A DNA stretch of 64,000 nucleotides from Saussurea involucrata (GCA_033807775.1 JAWVWS010001017.1:1054001-1118000), one strand, 5' to 3'; shown: positions 19,991-30,889, counted from the stretch's first letter. The notes: generated by a model not told the origin, from the letters alone. Translations and numbers: made by a program.

Positions 19991-21827
19991 CCCGTCATGA
20001 TGCTTCTTATATGAGTCACCGAGATCGTCTTCGTCGAACGTGATCTTCATGGCTTTTAACTCCAAATCTCCTTTGAGCCTTGTTGAGCGCGGGATAGGCC
20101 GATCGTCAGGTGTCTGGCTGGCATGACGTTTGGCTGCGGAATACGTCAGACCGCATACATCGGAACCACCGGTGATACAATTGACGAACTTTGAATGCTC
20201 GGGGGTTGGCGGTCGAACGTCGTTAACTGGAGTAATGGCGTCGTCGATGATGTCCTTGAGATTGCCCTTCGGGACGTGATATGCTAGCTCCTTTTTGAGA
20301 GCTATGCAATCATCTGTCGTATGACCATGGTCGACATGGAAGTCGCACCACTTCGATTTATCTTTCTTATCGTCGTTTTGGTCGGACTTCTTCGGCCACC
20401 GGATGGTCGTTTGGACGGTCTTCAGAACCTCGACCAAGTCCTTAGTAGTCCCTTTGAATCAGTAGGAGGATATCTTAGGATACTGAGGAAATTTGGTCGC
20501 GGTCTTGAATTCCGCTTTCGTCTTGAATCAGACGTTCGAGATTTGTCGTGCAGGTTCTGGCTTGGATACTGCCTTTGTTTTGAACTCTGGCTTCCTTATG
20601 CTTAACGACCTTTTGTCATCGGTGTGCTTACGACGAAAGGCAGCGTCGTCCTCTACCCTCATATAAGCAAGGGTTCTGGCACGGATATCTTCAAATTTCT
20701 CTGGGGGATACTTGGTCAGATCGGTGTATAAGCCCGAACTGTCGTCTAGACCACGTTTGTAAGCTTCGATCGCGGTCTTGATGTCACAGTTGCGGACACT
20801 GATCATCTCTGCGTTGAACCTATTGAAGTAGCTTCGAATAGATTCGTTGGTCTTCTGCACGACATAATACAAGTCGCTGGTCTGCTTCTCCATCTTGCGA
20901 CTGCTGGCAAACTACTGGAGAACTGGTTGACTAACTCAGCGAACGACCCGATGGATTTGGGTTTAAGGTTAATCAACCACTGGAGGGTAGGACCTCTGAG
21001 GGTCGCCCCTAAAATTTTACACATACAAACTTCTTGATACATGTGTGGGATCGAGACCGTCCACATTAGCTGCTTATACTGCGTGATGTGCTCTGTCGGA
21101 TTGGTCACCCCCGAATACTTGGGTGTGAAAGAGGGGATGTTATACTTCTTCGGGACGTCGACTGTCACGATCGTGTCAACGAAAGGCGATGCCTAAATCC
21201 TGAGCAAGGCTCGATGTCGACGGTCACGGCTGCCCCCGGTAGATTAGCGAGCAAAGATAGGACACGCTCGTTCTGATCTTCTAGCATTTTCAACCGCTGA
21301 GCGACGGGGTCATTAGGATCAGGATTTACTCCTGCTTGAGGGTTAAATCCTGGACTGGTGCCATTGCCATACAACGAACCATTGGTGTCCCTATTGAAAG
21401 GGACGAAGTACGGTTGGGACCCGTTGTTCATGGGTGATGGCCTCAGATGCTGAGGAGGAATCGGCCCAAACTGGGGATTTGGGATGAACGATCCCGGCTG
21501 CTGGTTCTGCATGAATGGACCTGGCTGCTGACTCTGACCGAACGGTCCTGGTCCTGGATTCTGCATGAATGAACCCGAACCTGGATTCTGGATGAAGGGA
21601 GCGGACCCTGGATTCTGACCGAACGACCCTGGACCTGGATTCTGGACGAATGGTCTAGGACCGTTCTGTGGTCCGAACGATCCATTCGGGTTTTGATTCC
21701 CCAGCCGCGCGATCTCCTCAGCTGCCCTTCGACTTTGATCAACAAGAACGTTGATTTGATTTCGCGTAGCTTCCAACTCTTGATACATCTGGGCAATGAG
21801 CTGCTCTCAATTTCCATGGGTTGCCAT
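19991..21827 (-). pseudogene. gag: Tat-1 gag and protease, upstream half
   Basis: ATG at 21827 (MATHGN), but codon 7 is TGA. The frame continues with MYQELEATRNQINV, a long Gly/Asn/Pro/Phe-rich region (PFVQNPGPGSFGQN repeats), then LKMLEDQNERVLSLLA. Frameshifts near 21190 and 20900 and a stop near 20528 break the Gag core (FTPKYSGVTNPTEH, LINLKPKSIGSF). The knuckle CDFHVDHGHTTDDC and CITGGSDVCG follow, and the protease continues beyond Tat-3 at 13378. Same protein as in Tat-2 and Tat-4. Confidence 0.88.
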
Positions 21828-21907
21828 TTTACTGAAACAGAAAAAAGAGCAAACTCCAAGAAACCGTTAGTAAGACGCATGTTTGTCGAAGATTTTCTCT
21901 AGATGGG

Positions 21908-21927
21908 GCCCCACGGTGGGCGCCAAA
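21908..21927 (-). other. Tat-1 primer binding site
   Basis: Minus strand TTTGGCGCCCACCGTGGGGC one base after the LTR; slightly different from the ATCCGTGGGAC form of the other copies. Confidence 0.7.
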
Positions 21928-21928
21928 C

Positions 21929-22761
21929 TGTTAATGCCAAAAATCGTTCAGAAGGATAACTTAAGGTTGATTGTGGAGCTTAACAACTAAAGAATTGGAA
22001 TCTTTCGACAAAGCGTATGACAAAGACGGAAAAAGTAAATAAGACAAGGATTTTGGTGACGCGGGAAAAACCTCAACAAGGAAAAAACTCACGGACGACT
22101 TTGGAGGTCGTCGCTGCACTATGGTCGCCAAACAGGGGCGATATCCTTATGTTTCAGGTGTCGAGAGTACAATGGTTACAATAAACATGAAAGAAAGACT
22201 TTAAATGTAGAGTAACAAGTGTATCGAATGTAAAAACAAGTGCGTCGTGTGTAAAGATAACTGTGTCGTGCGTGTAAGTCGTGCGTCATGAGCGATCTTT
22301 TGAGAGAGAATTCTTTGCTTTGAGTGTTCTTGAGAGTTCAGTTGTTTTCAGATGTCTGGGATGATTCGCAAATGGTGATTGAGCCTTCGTTTTTATAGTC
22401 TTCGAGTGCTTTGAATGACTCCATAAAAACTGCTGATAACGGTCGTAACAGGTACTGGTTTTAATTCTCATTATTGTCTTTGTCGGTTATGTCCGTTGAT
22501 CATTAATGACATTGATTCCTGCATTTAAACAGTGAAAATATAATAGAAATATCATATGTTAGTCGGTCGAGGTCGCAAGGTTCCATACGACGGTCGTGTG
22601 AGCTAGACGACGTCATGGTCGAGTGTCGTGAGGTGGATAACTTTCGATTTCAACTTTGATCAGGGGATAAAGCATTATGATTTTACCCTATTACAAAAAA
22701 GTGTAATAAATTTCTTCCCTATCTTGGTCGTGGTCGAGACTGGTGAAATTTTACCCAAACA
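21929..22761 (-). repeat. Tat-1 5' LTR
   Basis: TGTTAATGCCAAAAATCG to TTTACCCAAACA on the plus strand. The hairpin strand is degraded here (aactcacgg instead of aacccgcgg). Bordered on the right by Cop-1 coding sequence. Confidence 0.94.
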
Positions 22762-23029
22762 ATGGTGTACAGGTTCGTCCGTCTAGTATCGGCGAGAATC
22801 TCCGTTCCATCGTCAGCTCGAATACTGCATCTCTTCGCCTTGAACCGTACTTCAAGATTCTTGTCACAAAACTGGCCGATGCTGAAGAGGTTGTGACCAA
22901 GACCTTCAACGTAGGACACCCGCTTGATCGTGAGGTCGTCCTGAAGTAGGTCGCCATAGCCCATGATCGGAGCCACGTTATCGTTGCCAAATCTTACATC
23001 ACAACAGTACTTCTCCTTGAAGTGGTGAG
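22762..23029 (-). pseudogene. Cop-1 fragment: region after protease (GAG-pre-integrase)
   Basis: Minus-strand translation gives FKEKYCCDVRFGND, VSYVEGLGHNLFSIGQFCD and RFKAKRCSIRADDGTEIL, typical of the copia segment between protease and integrase. It continues the frame broken at 36737 by Tat-4. It stops at the Tat-1 LTR; the rest of Cop-1 pol is not in the window. Confidence 0.88.
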
Positions 23030-23875
23030 TGTTTGGGCAAAATTTCACCAGTCTCGACCACGACCAGAAAAGGTAAGACACATAATTTGAACCATATCTT
23101 GGATTAAGATAAGGTCCCGACAAAGACCCTTGAAACCTCCGTCGCCCATTTTAAAAGGTAGGTCGAGAATTCCTCACGACACTCGACCATAGTGTCGTAC
23201 GTTTCACACGATCGTCGTATAAAACCATGCGACCTCGACCAAACTAACACGCGATATTACTGTTACGTTTGTTCAATGTTTAATGCAGGAGTTAACATCA
23301 TTAATGGACAGCGGCTATAACTGATAAAGGTCATAAACAGCACTAAAAGCGACGTCCGTTACGGCAGTTATCGAAGAGTTTAATGAGCCAATTAAGAGCG
23401 CCCGAAGACTATAAATTCCAAGCTCAATCATCAGTTCCAGGCATCGAACAACAGGCACAAGCATTCAAACTCTGAAGAACACTCAAGACAAAGAGATCGC
23501 TCATAGAAGATCGCTCTCGACGCAAGACAATCACGCACGACACATTATTTTTACACACGACGCACACTGTTTTCACATAAAAAACACTTGTTACTTTACA
23601 TTTCGAAGTCTTTCTTTCATTTGTATTGTAATCTCTGTATTATCGACACCAGAAACACAAGGACATCGCCCTTGTTTGGCGACCATAGTGCAGCGACGAC
23701 ATCTACTGTCGTCCGCGGGTTTTTTCCTCGTTGAGGTTTTTCCCGCGTCACCAAATTCTCTGTCTCATTTACATCTCTGTCTTTATCGCACGCTTTTGTC
23801 GAACGATTCCTTTCTTTAGTTGTTAAAGTCCACATCGACCTTAAGTTGTACTTGGTGCGATTTTTGGCATTAACA
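23030..23875 (+). repeat. Tat-4 5' LTR
   Basis: TGTTTGGGCAAAATTTC to GGCATTAACA. TATAAAA at 23218-23224 is a plausible promoter core. Hairpin arms: CGCGGG 23714-23719 and CCCGCG 23742-23747 outside, CCTC 23726-23729 and GAGG 23733-23736 inside. Confidence 0.96.
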
Positions 23876-23876
23876 G

Positions 23877-23896
23877 TTTGGCGCCATCCGTGGGAC
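23877..23896 (+). other. Tat-4 primer binding site
   Basis: TTTGGCGCCATCCGTGGGAC, one base after the LTR. TGGCGCC suggests tRNA-Asp; the remainder fits poorly, so identity is tentative. Confidence 0.7.
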
Positions 23897-23976
23897 CCCA
23901 TCTAGAGAAAATCTTCGACAAACGTGCGTCCTACTAACGGTTTCTTGGAGTTTTGTTTGTTCTCTATTTCAGGAAA

Positions 23977-26276
23977 ATGGCAGCCCCTGGAAATCATCAA
24001 ACATGTCATCGCTCATATGTATCAAGAGCTAGAAGTTTCTCGGAATCAAATCAATGCTATGGCCGAGCAGAGTCGCAGAGCAGCCGAGGAGATCGCACGG
24101 CTGAGAAATCCCTTTGGTCCTCAGCATGGTCCTAGGCCGTTCGTTCAGAATCCAGGCCAAGGATCGTTCGGTCAAAATGGTCCTAGACCATTTGCGCATA
24201 ATCCAGCTCCAGGACCAGGTTCGTTCGCTCAGAATCAGCATCCAGGTCCGTTAATGCAGAACCAGCAATCGGGACCGTTCAATCCAAATCCCCAGTTCGG
24301 GATGGTTCCTCCTCAGCATATAAGGCCACCACCCATGCAGAATAGATCGCAGCCGTTTCAGAATGGATCGCAGCCATTTCAGAATGGGTCGCAGCCATTT
24401 CAGAATGGATCGCAACCATATTTTGTTCCTTTCAGCGGAGACGCCAATGGATCGTCGCATGGCAATGGCACCAGTTCAGGAGTCAATCCTCAGACAGGGG
24501 CAAATCTCGACCCAAATGACCCTGTCGCCCAGCGATTGAAAATGCTAGAAGATCAGAACGAGCGCGTCCTATCTTTGCTCGCCAAGCTACCTGGGGCAGC
24601 CGTACCCATAGACGTCGAGCCTCGATCAGGCTTTCAGGCGTCACCTTTTATCGACGAGATCGCGACCGTCGAGGTCCAAAAGAAATATAATATCCCCGCT
24701 TTCACGCCCAAGTATTCAGGTGTGACCGATCCAACCGAGCACGTCGCGCTGTATAAGCAACTCATGTGGACGGTCTCGATCCCATACATGTACCAGGAAG
24801 TGTGCATGTGCAAGAGATTCGGAGCGACCCTCACTGGTCCTTCCCTACAATGGTTGATCAATCTCAAACCCAAATCCATCGGGTCGTTCGCTGAGTTGGT
24901 CAATCAATTCTCTCAGCAGTTTGCCAGCAGTCGCAAGATGGAGAAGCAGACCAGTGATCTATATTATGTCGTGCAGAAGACCAATGAGTCTATTCGAAGT
25001 TATTTCAATAGATTCAATGCAGAGATGATCAGTTTTCGCAATTGTGACGTCAAGACCGCGATCGAAGCTTATAAGCCTGAACTGTCGTAAACCTGGTCAG
25101 GACGACAGTTCAGGCTTATATACTGATCTAACCATGTATCCTCCAGAAAATTTTGAGGACGTCCGAGCTCGAACCCTAGCATATATGAGGGTAGAGGACG
25201 ACGCTGCTTTTCGTCCCAAGCATACCGACGACAAGAGGTCGTTAGGTGTGAGGAAGCCAGAGTTCAAGACGAAGGAAATTTCCAAAATAGAGCCATCGCG
25301 CCAAATCTCAAACGTCCGATTCAAAACGAAAGCAGAGGCTAAGACCGCGAGCAAGTTTCCTCAGTACCCCAAGATATCCTCTTACGGATTCAAAGGGTCC
25401 ACTAAGGATTTGGTCAAAGCTCTGAAGACCGCCCAAGCGACTATTCGATGGCATAAGAAGTCCGATCAGGACGACGCTAAGAAAGACAAATCTAAATGGT
25501 GCGACTTTCATGTCAACCATGGTCATGCGACAGACGATTGCATAGCTCTCAAAAAAGAGCTAGCATATCACGTCCCGAAAGGAAACCTCAAAGATATCAT
25601 TGATGACGTCGTTACTTCAGCTAGCGACCATCGATCGTCAACCCCCGAGCATGCAAAGGTCGTCAATTGCATCACCGGTGGTTCGGACGTATGTGGTCTG
25701 ACGTACTCCGTGGCCAAACGCCACGCCAGTCAATCACCTGGCGATCGGCCTATTCCGCGTTCGTCAAGACCCAAAGGAGATTTGGAGTTGGAAGCTATGA
25801 AGATCGTATTCGACCAAGACGACCTCAGCGACTCATATCAGAAACATCATGACGGGTTGATCATTCAACTCACGGTTGGTAATTGCTTAACCCGACGAGT
25901 CTTGATCGATGGGGGCAGTTCAGCAAACGTCATTTTATTTGACACCATCAAGGCCATGGGAATCGATCGTTCGGAAATCACCCGACGTTCGACGACTTTG
26001 GTCGGTTTCAATGAAGAAGCGACGAGCACCTATGGAGATATCATCTTGCCAGTCTACGCCGGAGGGATCAACAAGCAAACCAAGTTCAGTGTCATCGATT
26101 GTGCGTCGGCCTATAACATCATTTTAGGTCAACCAAGGATCCATGAAATGAAATCCATTCCCTCGACGTATCATCAGACCCTGAAATTCCCTACGCCGTG
26201 GGGAGTCCAAGAAATCAAAAGTGAGCCAAAAGTCGCCCGTAACTGCTATAAGACCACTCTGAAGCCGCGAAAGTAA
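23977..26276 (+). pseudogene. gag: Tat-4 gag-protease
   Basis: ATG at 23977 (MAAPGN), then a one-base frameshift within about 10 codons. Domains in order: helical MYQELEVSRNQINAMAEQSRR; Gly/Asn/Pro-rich region; three to four SQPFQNG repeats (24346-24420); Gag core (NIPAFTPKYSGVTDPTEH, LINLKPKSIGSF, SQQFASSRKMEKQ); knuckle CDFHVNHGHATDDC; protease with LIDGGSSANV (catalytic Asp) and NIILGQPRIHEMK. An inverted duplication at 25071-25119 introduces a stop and a frame change inside the Gag core. The protein ends at TAA 26274-26276, just after LKPRK, where relatives run on into RT. Gag packages the RNA and protease matures it. Confidence 0.9.
25071..25119. repeat. 18-bp perfect inverted repeat inside gag
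   Basis: ATAAGCCTGAACTGTCGT at 25071-25088 and its exact reverse complement at 25102-25119, separated by 13 bases. Tat-1 and Tat-2 have neither the left-hand arm beyond ATAAG nor the spacer, so this is a private insertion in Tat-4 that copies nearby sequence in inverse orientation. Confidence 0.92.
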
Positions 26277-27092
26277 ATCGTCTAGCAGTCGCGGCATGAC
26301 CATAAGGTCTCGACAGGTTCGTCCTTCTATCCATAAAGACAAACTTATTCCTTTTCTACAGGAATGAAACGACTATCCTGCCCTATCTCACGAAAACACA
26401 GTCGACATAAACACAGCCGCTATTTCTCGGCGTCGATCCGCCATTCATAATCTATTTTTCCCTGAAAGAAATAAGATAATAAATGACGGGGGGCAAATAG
26501 ACGTAGAAGGGACAAGAGTATAGAAAGGTACGTATTCTAAAGCCTTTCTCATATTTTTTTCTCTCATACGATCTCTTATCACGAACGATTACTGACTTAA
26601 GCATCGGAGGGTCGTTGGTTAGCCAACAACCAACCTCTAACATTGTTTTTCCACAGAATCGCACGACAATAATCATACGACTCTAGTTTCGCAAGGTCGC
26701 ACGATATAAACGATCAGGTCTATGGCTTGATCATCCTTTCACAGGAACACACTATTCAAGCTCATCACACGACTTAGTCGTACGATCGCAAAGTATAAAC
26801 GACTTTACCTTTTAAGTTTCATGCTCTGAATGTATGCTTTGATCGCACGAGCTTATGTTTATATACACGATTTAAAAGTCTTATGGCTTGCGTTCTAGTT
26901 ATTGTAATGCAATGATGCCTAAGTCGCATGATTTCTTGGTTGTTCTTTACTTAGTGGATCTTATAATTGATATTGTATTTATTCATAGAATCACAAGTTT
27001 GAGTTCCATTCATTGAACAAACTGTCATTTACAAAAAACACGATCACCAACGGTCGGGTAGCAAAGAAACAGAACTAAACAAAGATATTTTT
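26277..27092. other. Tat-4 RT remnant, deletion scar and spacer
   Basis: 26277-26490 keeps decayed codons of the RT start (LIPFLQE, LSHENTVDI) with stops, breaking off after 'aataaatgacgg' at about 26487, the same point as in Tat-2. The rest to 27092 is spacer homologous to 8564-9150 in reverse. Confidence 0.7.
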
Positions 27093-27672
27093 CTAAGGTT
27101 GGGGAGGAACGTCGGTCGCACCCTTGCCCGACAGGTCGCCCTGGAGACCCTCCTCCTCCTCGACTTCCTTCTCATCATTCGAGTCGAGGTCTCTCTCGGT
27201 CCCGGCCTCCTTGAAGAAAATAGCCAACTCGTCCGACGCTGAGGCTAGAGGATTCTTGCCCAGCAAGTGACTTCGCATGATAGCCGCTCGGGAAGTGAGT
27301 CGAGCAAAGGAAAAGAGGGACTTATTCTCATCCCTCAACTGCTCCAGCTCCTTCTCTAAACCCACCGCTTTGGATTTGGAGTCTTCAACCTCTTTCCCCT
27401 TCATGATCAGAGACTCCTTCACCCCCTCCATCTTCTCCCTTTGATTATGCATCAAAGATAGAGACTCCTTTAGACGTGAATTCACGTCATCCCTTGCGTG
27501 GCCAAGCGACTCCAGCTCGTTCAAAGCATCATCGAGTTTCACTGACACCGCGTCTTCGCGTTCCAAAGCGGACCTTTCCCTTTCTACCGCTGCATCTTCT
27601 TTCTCGATAGCAGAGGCCATTAAGCCTTCTATCTTTTTTGTTTTAGCATGCAACGCCAAAGACGACTAAAAC
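27093..27672 (-). pseudogene. Tat-4 antisense gene, exon 4
   Basis: Coiled-coil exon: MALHAKTKKIEGLMASAIE and onward through long Glu/Lys/Leu heptads (LEREDAVSVKLDDALNELE, HARDDVNSRLKESLSL) to an acidic end (DLDSNDEKEVEEEEG) and TGA-type stop at 27093. It aligns over its length with exon 4 of Tat-1 (4102-4692). Cop-2 is inserted six to seven bases after the exon start; bases 27668-27672 (AAAAC) are the left target duplication. Confidence 0.85.
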
Positions 27673-28300
27673 TGTTAGGTCTAGAGTTTTGTCAAAAATA
27701 CAAGTGTTGGTTTCTGAATTGAAGACTCAGAGTTCTGAGTAGAAGACTCAGAACTTCTGAATAGAGAAGTCTAAAAAAGATTATAAGTGTTGAGATTTGG
27801 TCAAAAGACTCAGTAGTTCTGAGTAGAAGACTCAGAAGTTCTGATCAGGAAAGTCGAAAAGATTACAATTGTGGATTCTGACTAGAAGGTTCAGAGTTCT
27901 GAGTAGGAGACTCAGAACTTCTGACTATGAAGACAAATGTTCTGAAATGCTTAGTCAGAATAATGTTCAGAAGTTCTGAACAACATGTTCAGAACTTATG
28001 ACTTGGATATTTTGTTATATTTTGTTACTAATTAGGACACGTGTATTGTTCCTATTAGTCTTTCTTATATGTACTGTAGCTTTAGTGTTTCCGTTGCAGT
28101 ATATATAGTGGTTAGCACTGTTACGCTAACTAACTTTCCCGCATATTCTTGTATTCATATTTTGTAATCTTTGAGATACGCTCTCTCTAAGATCTGTAAA
28201 TCTGTTCTTCATTGAATACAAGTGTTCTTGATCAAATTACTTCTCGATTACTATTCTATTCATTGTTATATTGATTGTAAGAGTGGATCCTGAACTATCA
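27673..28300 (+). repeat. Cop-2 outer 5' LTR
   Basis: TGTTAGGTCTAGAGTTTTG to CCTGAACTATCA. U3 is filled with short palindromic words such as CAGAAGTTCTG and CAGAGTTCTGAG. A TATATATAG box follows 'gttgcag'. It is followed by only ten bases, ATTGGTATCA, before the next LTR copy. Confidence 0.93.
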
Positions 28301-28310
28301 ATTGGTATCA

Positions 28311-28789
28311 TGTTAGACCTGGGTTTTGTCAATAAACCAACTGTTAAAGATCTGATATGAAGGGTCAGAGTTCTGACTAAGAAGACTCAGAAGTATTACA
28401 CGGAAAGTTACTAGAGAAGTCAGAAGTTCTGGTATGCCTAATCAGATGAATGTTCAGAAGTTCTGAACAACCTGTTTAGAACCTATAACTAGATACTTTC
28501 CTTAGTACTTAGTTAACTAATTAGGACACGTGTATTGTTCCTATTAGTCTTTCTTGTATGTACTGTAGCTTTAGTGGTTCCGTTGCAGTATATATAGTGG
28601 TTAGCACTGTTTCGCTAACTAACTTTCCCGCATATTCTTGTATTCATATTTTGTAATCTTTGAGATACGCTCTCTCTAAGATCTGTAAATCTGTTCTTCA
28701 TTGAATACAAGTGTTCTTGATCAAATTACTTCTCGATTACTATTCTATTCATTGTTATATTGATTGTAAGAGTGGATCCTGAACTATCA
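28311..28789 (+). repeat. Cop-2 inner LTR copy (shorter, diverged)
   Basis: Begins TGTTAGACCTGGGTTTTGTC and ends CTGAACTATCA. The 3' ~290 bases are almost the same as the outer LTRs, but U3 is shorter and different. No target duplication flanks it. The full primer site follows it, so in the element's layout it occupies the normal 5' LTR place. Confidence 0.88.
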
Positions 28790-28790
28790 A

Positions 28791-28804
28791 TTGGTATCAG
28801 AGCC
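28791..28804 (+). other. Cop-2 primer binding site (tRNA-iMet)
   Basis: TTGGTATCAGAGCC, containing the standard plant copia site TGGTATCAGAGC. Confidence 0.9.
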
Positions 28805-29290
28805 AATCAACAAACAAATTCGTTCAAGATCGTGTTCTCAAGGGTTTCTTGATCGCATTCTTGAAGTTTTCTTGATCAATTCGTCAATTGATTCCGCTGC
28901 TATTTGAATTTCTTGAATTCTTAGCAATTCTTGAATTCTCTCTGTGTTTGTTCAAGAAATTGAATTTGTCTTTCTGTTGAATCGATATCTTACAATCAAG
29001 TCATCCAAAGAATTTCTCTCTATGCGGATTAATTCTCGAAATTAAACAGAGATCACAGGTATGTTTTCGAAATTCTTGATTGGTTTCTTGATCAAAGTGA
29101 TTCTATCTGCTGCATGTTGATTAGTATTCTAATTTTTTGTTGAAAAGAAGATTTCATTAATTCATGTACTCTAACTGTTTGATGAAATGCATGTGACAGA
29201 TTTGATCAATTCCAGCATATTCTAAATTTGTGTTGGTTCTAATTTTTTGATCAAAATTCATAATTCTAGCAATATTTTTTTAATCCAAAA

Positions 29291-30451
29291 ATGGGATTAG
29301 GTTTGGAGGAAAATGAAATTTTTGTAAGACCAGCAAGTTCAATCACAAGTTTTGATAATTTAAAGAAACCATTTATTGAAATGTTGAAAACTTCTGAAGC
29401 AAAAGCTGAGAACACAAAGTTGTTAGAAAAGGAGAATGTGGATTTGAAAGAGAAAATCAATTTTGGAAGAAAGATGTTGACAGAGTCTGAAAATAGAATC
29501 AAATCATGTGAAATGAAAAATTGTCAACTCTTGAAACAGATCTATGATTTTGAACAAGTTCTTATACTTGAAAGAGAGAAATTTGAGAAAGAGAGAAGAG
29601 ACTTTCAAACTTAGAGGAAAGGTTTTGAAACAAAGTCTGTTGAATTCTCTCTGAAAATTTCTGATTTGGAGAAAATTCTTGCAAAAGAAAGAAAAGAGTT
29701 TGAATGCAAGAAAAATATTTTTCAAAAAGAAAAGAATGGTTTTGAGAAAAAGAAAACAGGAATGTTAAATGAGTTTTCTGTAAAAATCAATGAGTTGGAG
29801 AAAGAGTTAGAAGATGGAAGGAAAGAGACTGAAAAGAAGAAGGTAAATGGCTTTAAAGAAAAATGCTTAAAAGATGAGTTTGAGAAGGAAAAGAAAGTTT
29901 TTCATTTGGAGATAAGGAGGCTTATTAAGAAATTATCTGATTTATCAACTAAAATCATGATAGAGAGGAAGTCCAAATCTGATTTGCAGTCAAGGTTTGA
30001 TTTGTATGTTAAAAAGTTTAAGGAATTTGAAACGAAAGTTGTTGACAAATCAAATCATAGTTCAAAAGATCAGATTCGTTCTTCTAATCTGTTTTATGAT
30101 TATCCTATTGATAAATCTTATAATTGTTCTTTTAAAAAGATAAAAATGGAATGGAGAGTTAAAGGAACAACTTCCAAGAAAGAAGTGCCAAAATCAAAGG
30201 TTCCTAATTCAAATGTCAAGAAGAACAATACTTTTCAAAGAAAATCTTTTGTTAAACCTGATGTGATTTATTCTGTAAATCAATTAGTCAGAATTGCACA
30301 AAAGAAACTTTGTTGTTCATATTGTGGGACTAATGATTTTGTGAACAAAGATTTAATTCAACATTGGTATGGTTCTTATAGAATATCTGCATATGCCACT
30401 GCACCTAACAGACCTGGACCCAAGTTCATATGGGTACCAAAGACAACTTAA
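29291..30451 (+). pseudogene. Cop-2 coiled-coil Gag-like ORF with one internal stop
   Basis: Starts MGLGLEENEIFVRPASS at 29291. Residues ~30-230 are a highly charged coiled coil (Glu/Lys/Phe-rich). A TAG at about 29612 interrupts the frame, which reopens in the same phase and runs to the TAA at 30449. The C-terminal part has IRSSNLFYDYP, KMEWRVKGT, and a small Cys motif CCSYCGTNDF with WYGSYR, ending PNRPGPKFIWVPK. The order coiled coil, Cys motif, WVPK, stop matches the C-terminal Gag of Cop-5 and Cop-1, so I read it as the second half of a SIRE-like Gag. The position of its stop equals that of the gag stop in Cop-5. Function outside Gag assembly is not evident. Confidence 0.75.
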
Positions 30452-30716
30452 TCTGTTTTGCAGGTTATTCATGTGTAAAGCTGAATGATCATACTGACAC
30501 ATGAATGAAAACAGATGTTGTGCTTAAGTTGAGAATATTGACTTTTGGATAATTCAGTCCAAAACTCGGTCTGAATGTGATTATGGATTTCTGATTCATA
30601 CAAATCAATTTGTTGATTTTGAAGAATTTTTTTTCGAAAAAGTTCTGTTTACTATGGGGTTATCGAACTCATAGTTGTGGGTGTTTTTGGTAGAAAACAT
30701 TTCCAGAGAATGTGTT

Positions 30717-30758
30717 CAGAATCACATTCTCAGAATCACATTCTCAGAATCACATTCT
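30717..30758. repeat. Three tandem copies of a 14-bp unit
   Basis: Unit CAGAATCACATTCT repeated three times without change. Confidence 0.9.
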
Positions 30759-30889
30759 GAGCAATCCTGCAAATTTTGGTTGAAAAATTCTGATTTTTGA
30801 GCAAGTTATGGTGATTTGAAGTTCACAATGTTCAAAAATCACAAAATCCAAACATTTTTCTAAGGTATTTTCTCTGGATAGTTTTATCA

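Larger units (their letters stand above)
1329..22761 (-). mobile_element. Tat-1: Ty3/gypsy Tat-lineage retrotransposon, minus strand, interrupted twice
   Basis: Reading right to left: 5' LTR 21929-22761, primer site 21908-21927, gag 21827-19991, [Tat-3 insertion], protease 13378-12946, pol remnant 12945-12500, spacer, [Tat-2 insertion], spacer 5142-4693, antisense gene 4692-2527, polypurine tract, truncated 3' LTR 2058-1329. The pieces are shown to be one element because the sequences on both sides of Tat-2 and of Tat-3 join without gap once one copy of each 5-bp target duplication is removed. The two LTRs share variants not seen in the other Tat copies. Net length is about 7.6 kb. Gag, pol and the antisense gene are all broken. 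Confidence 0.93.
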
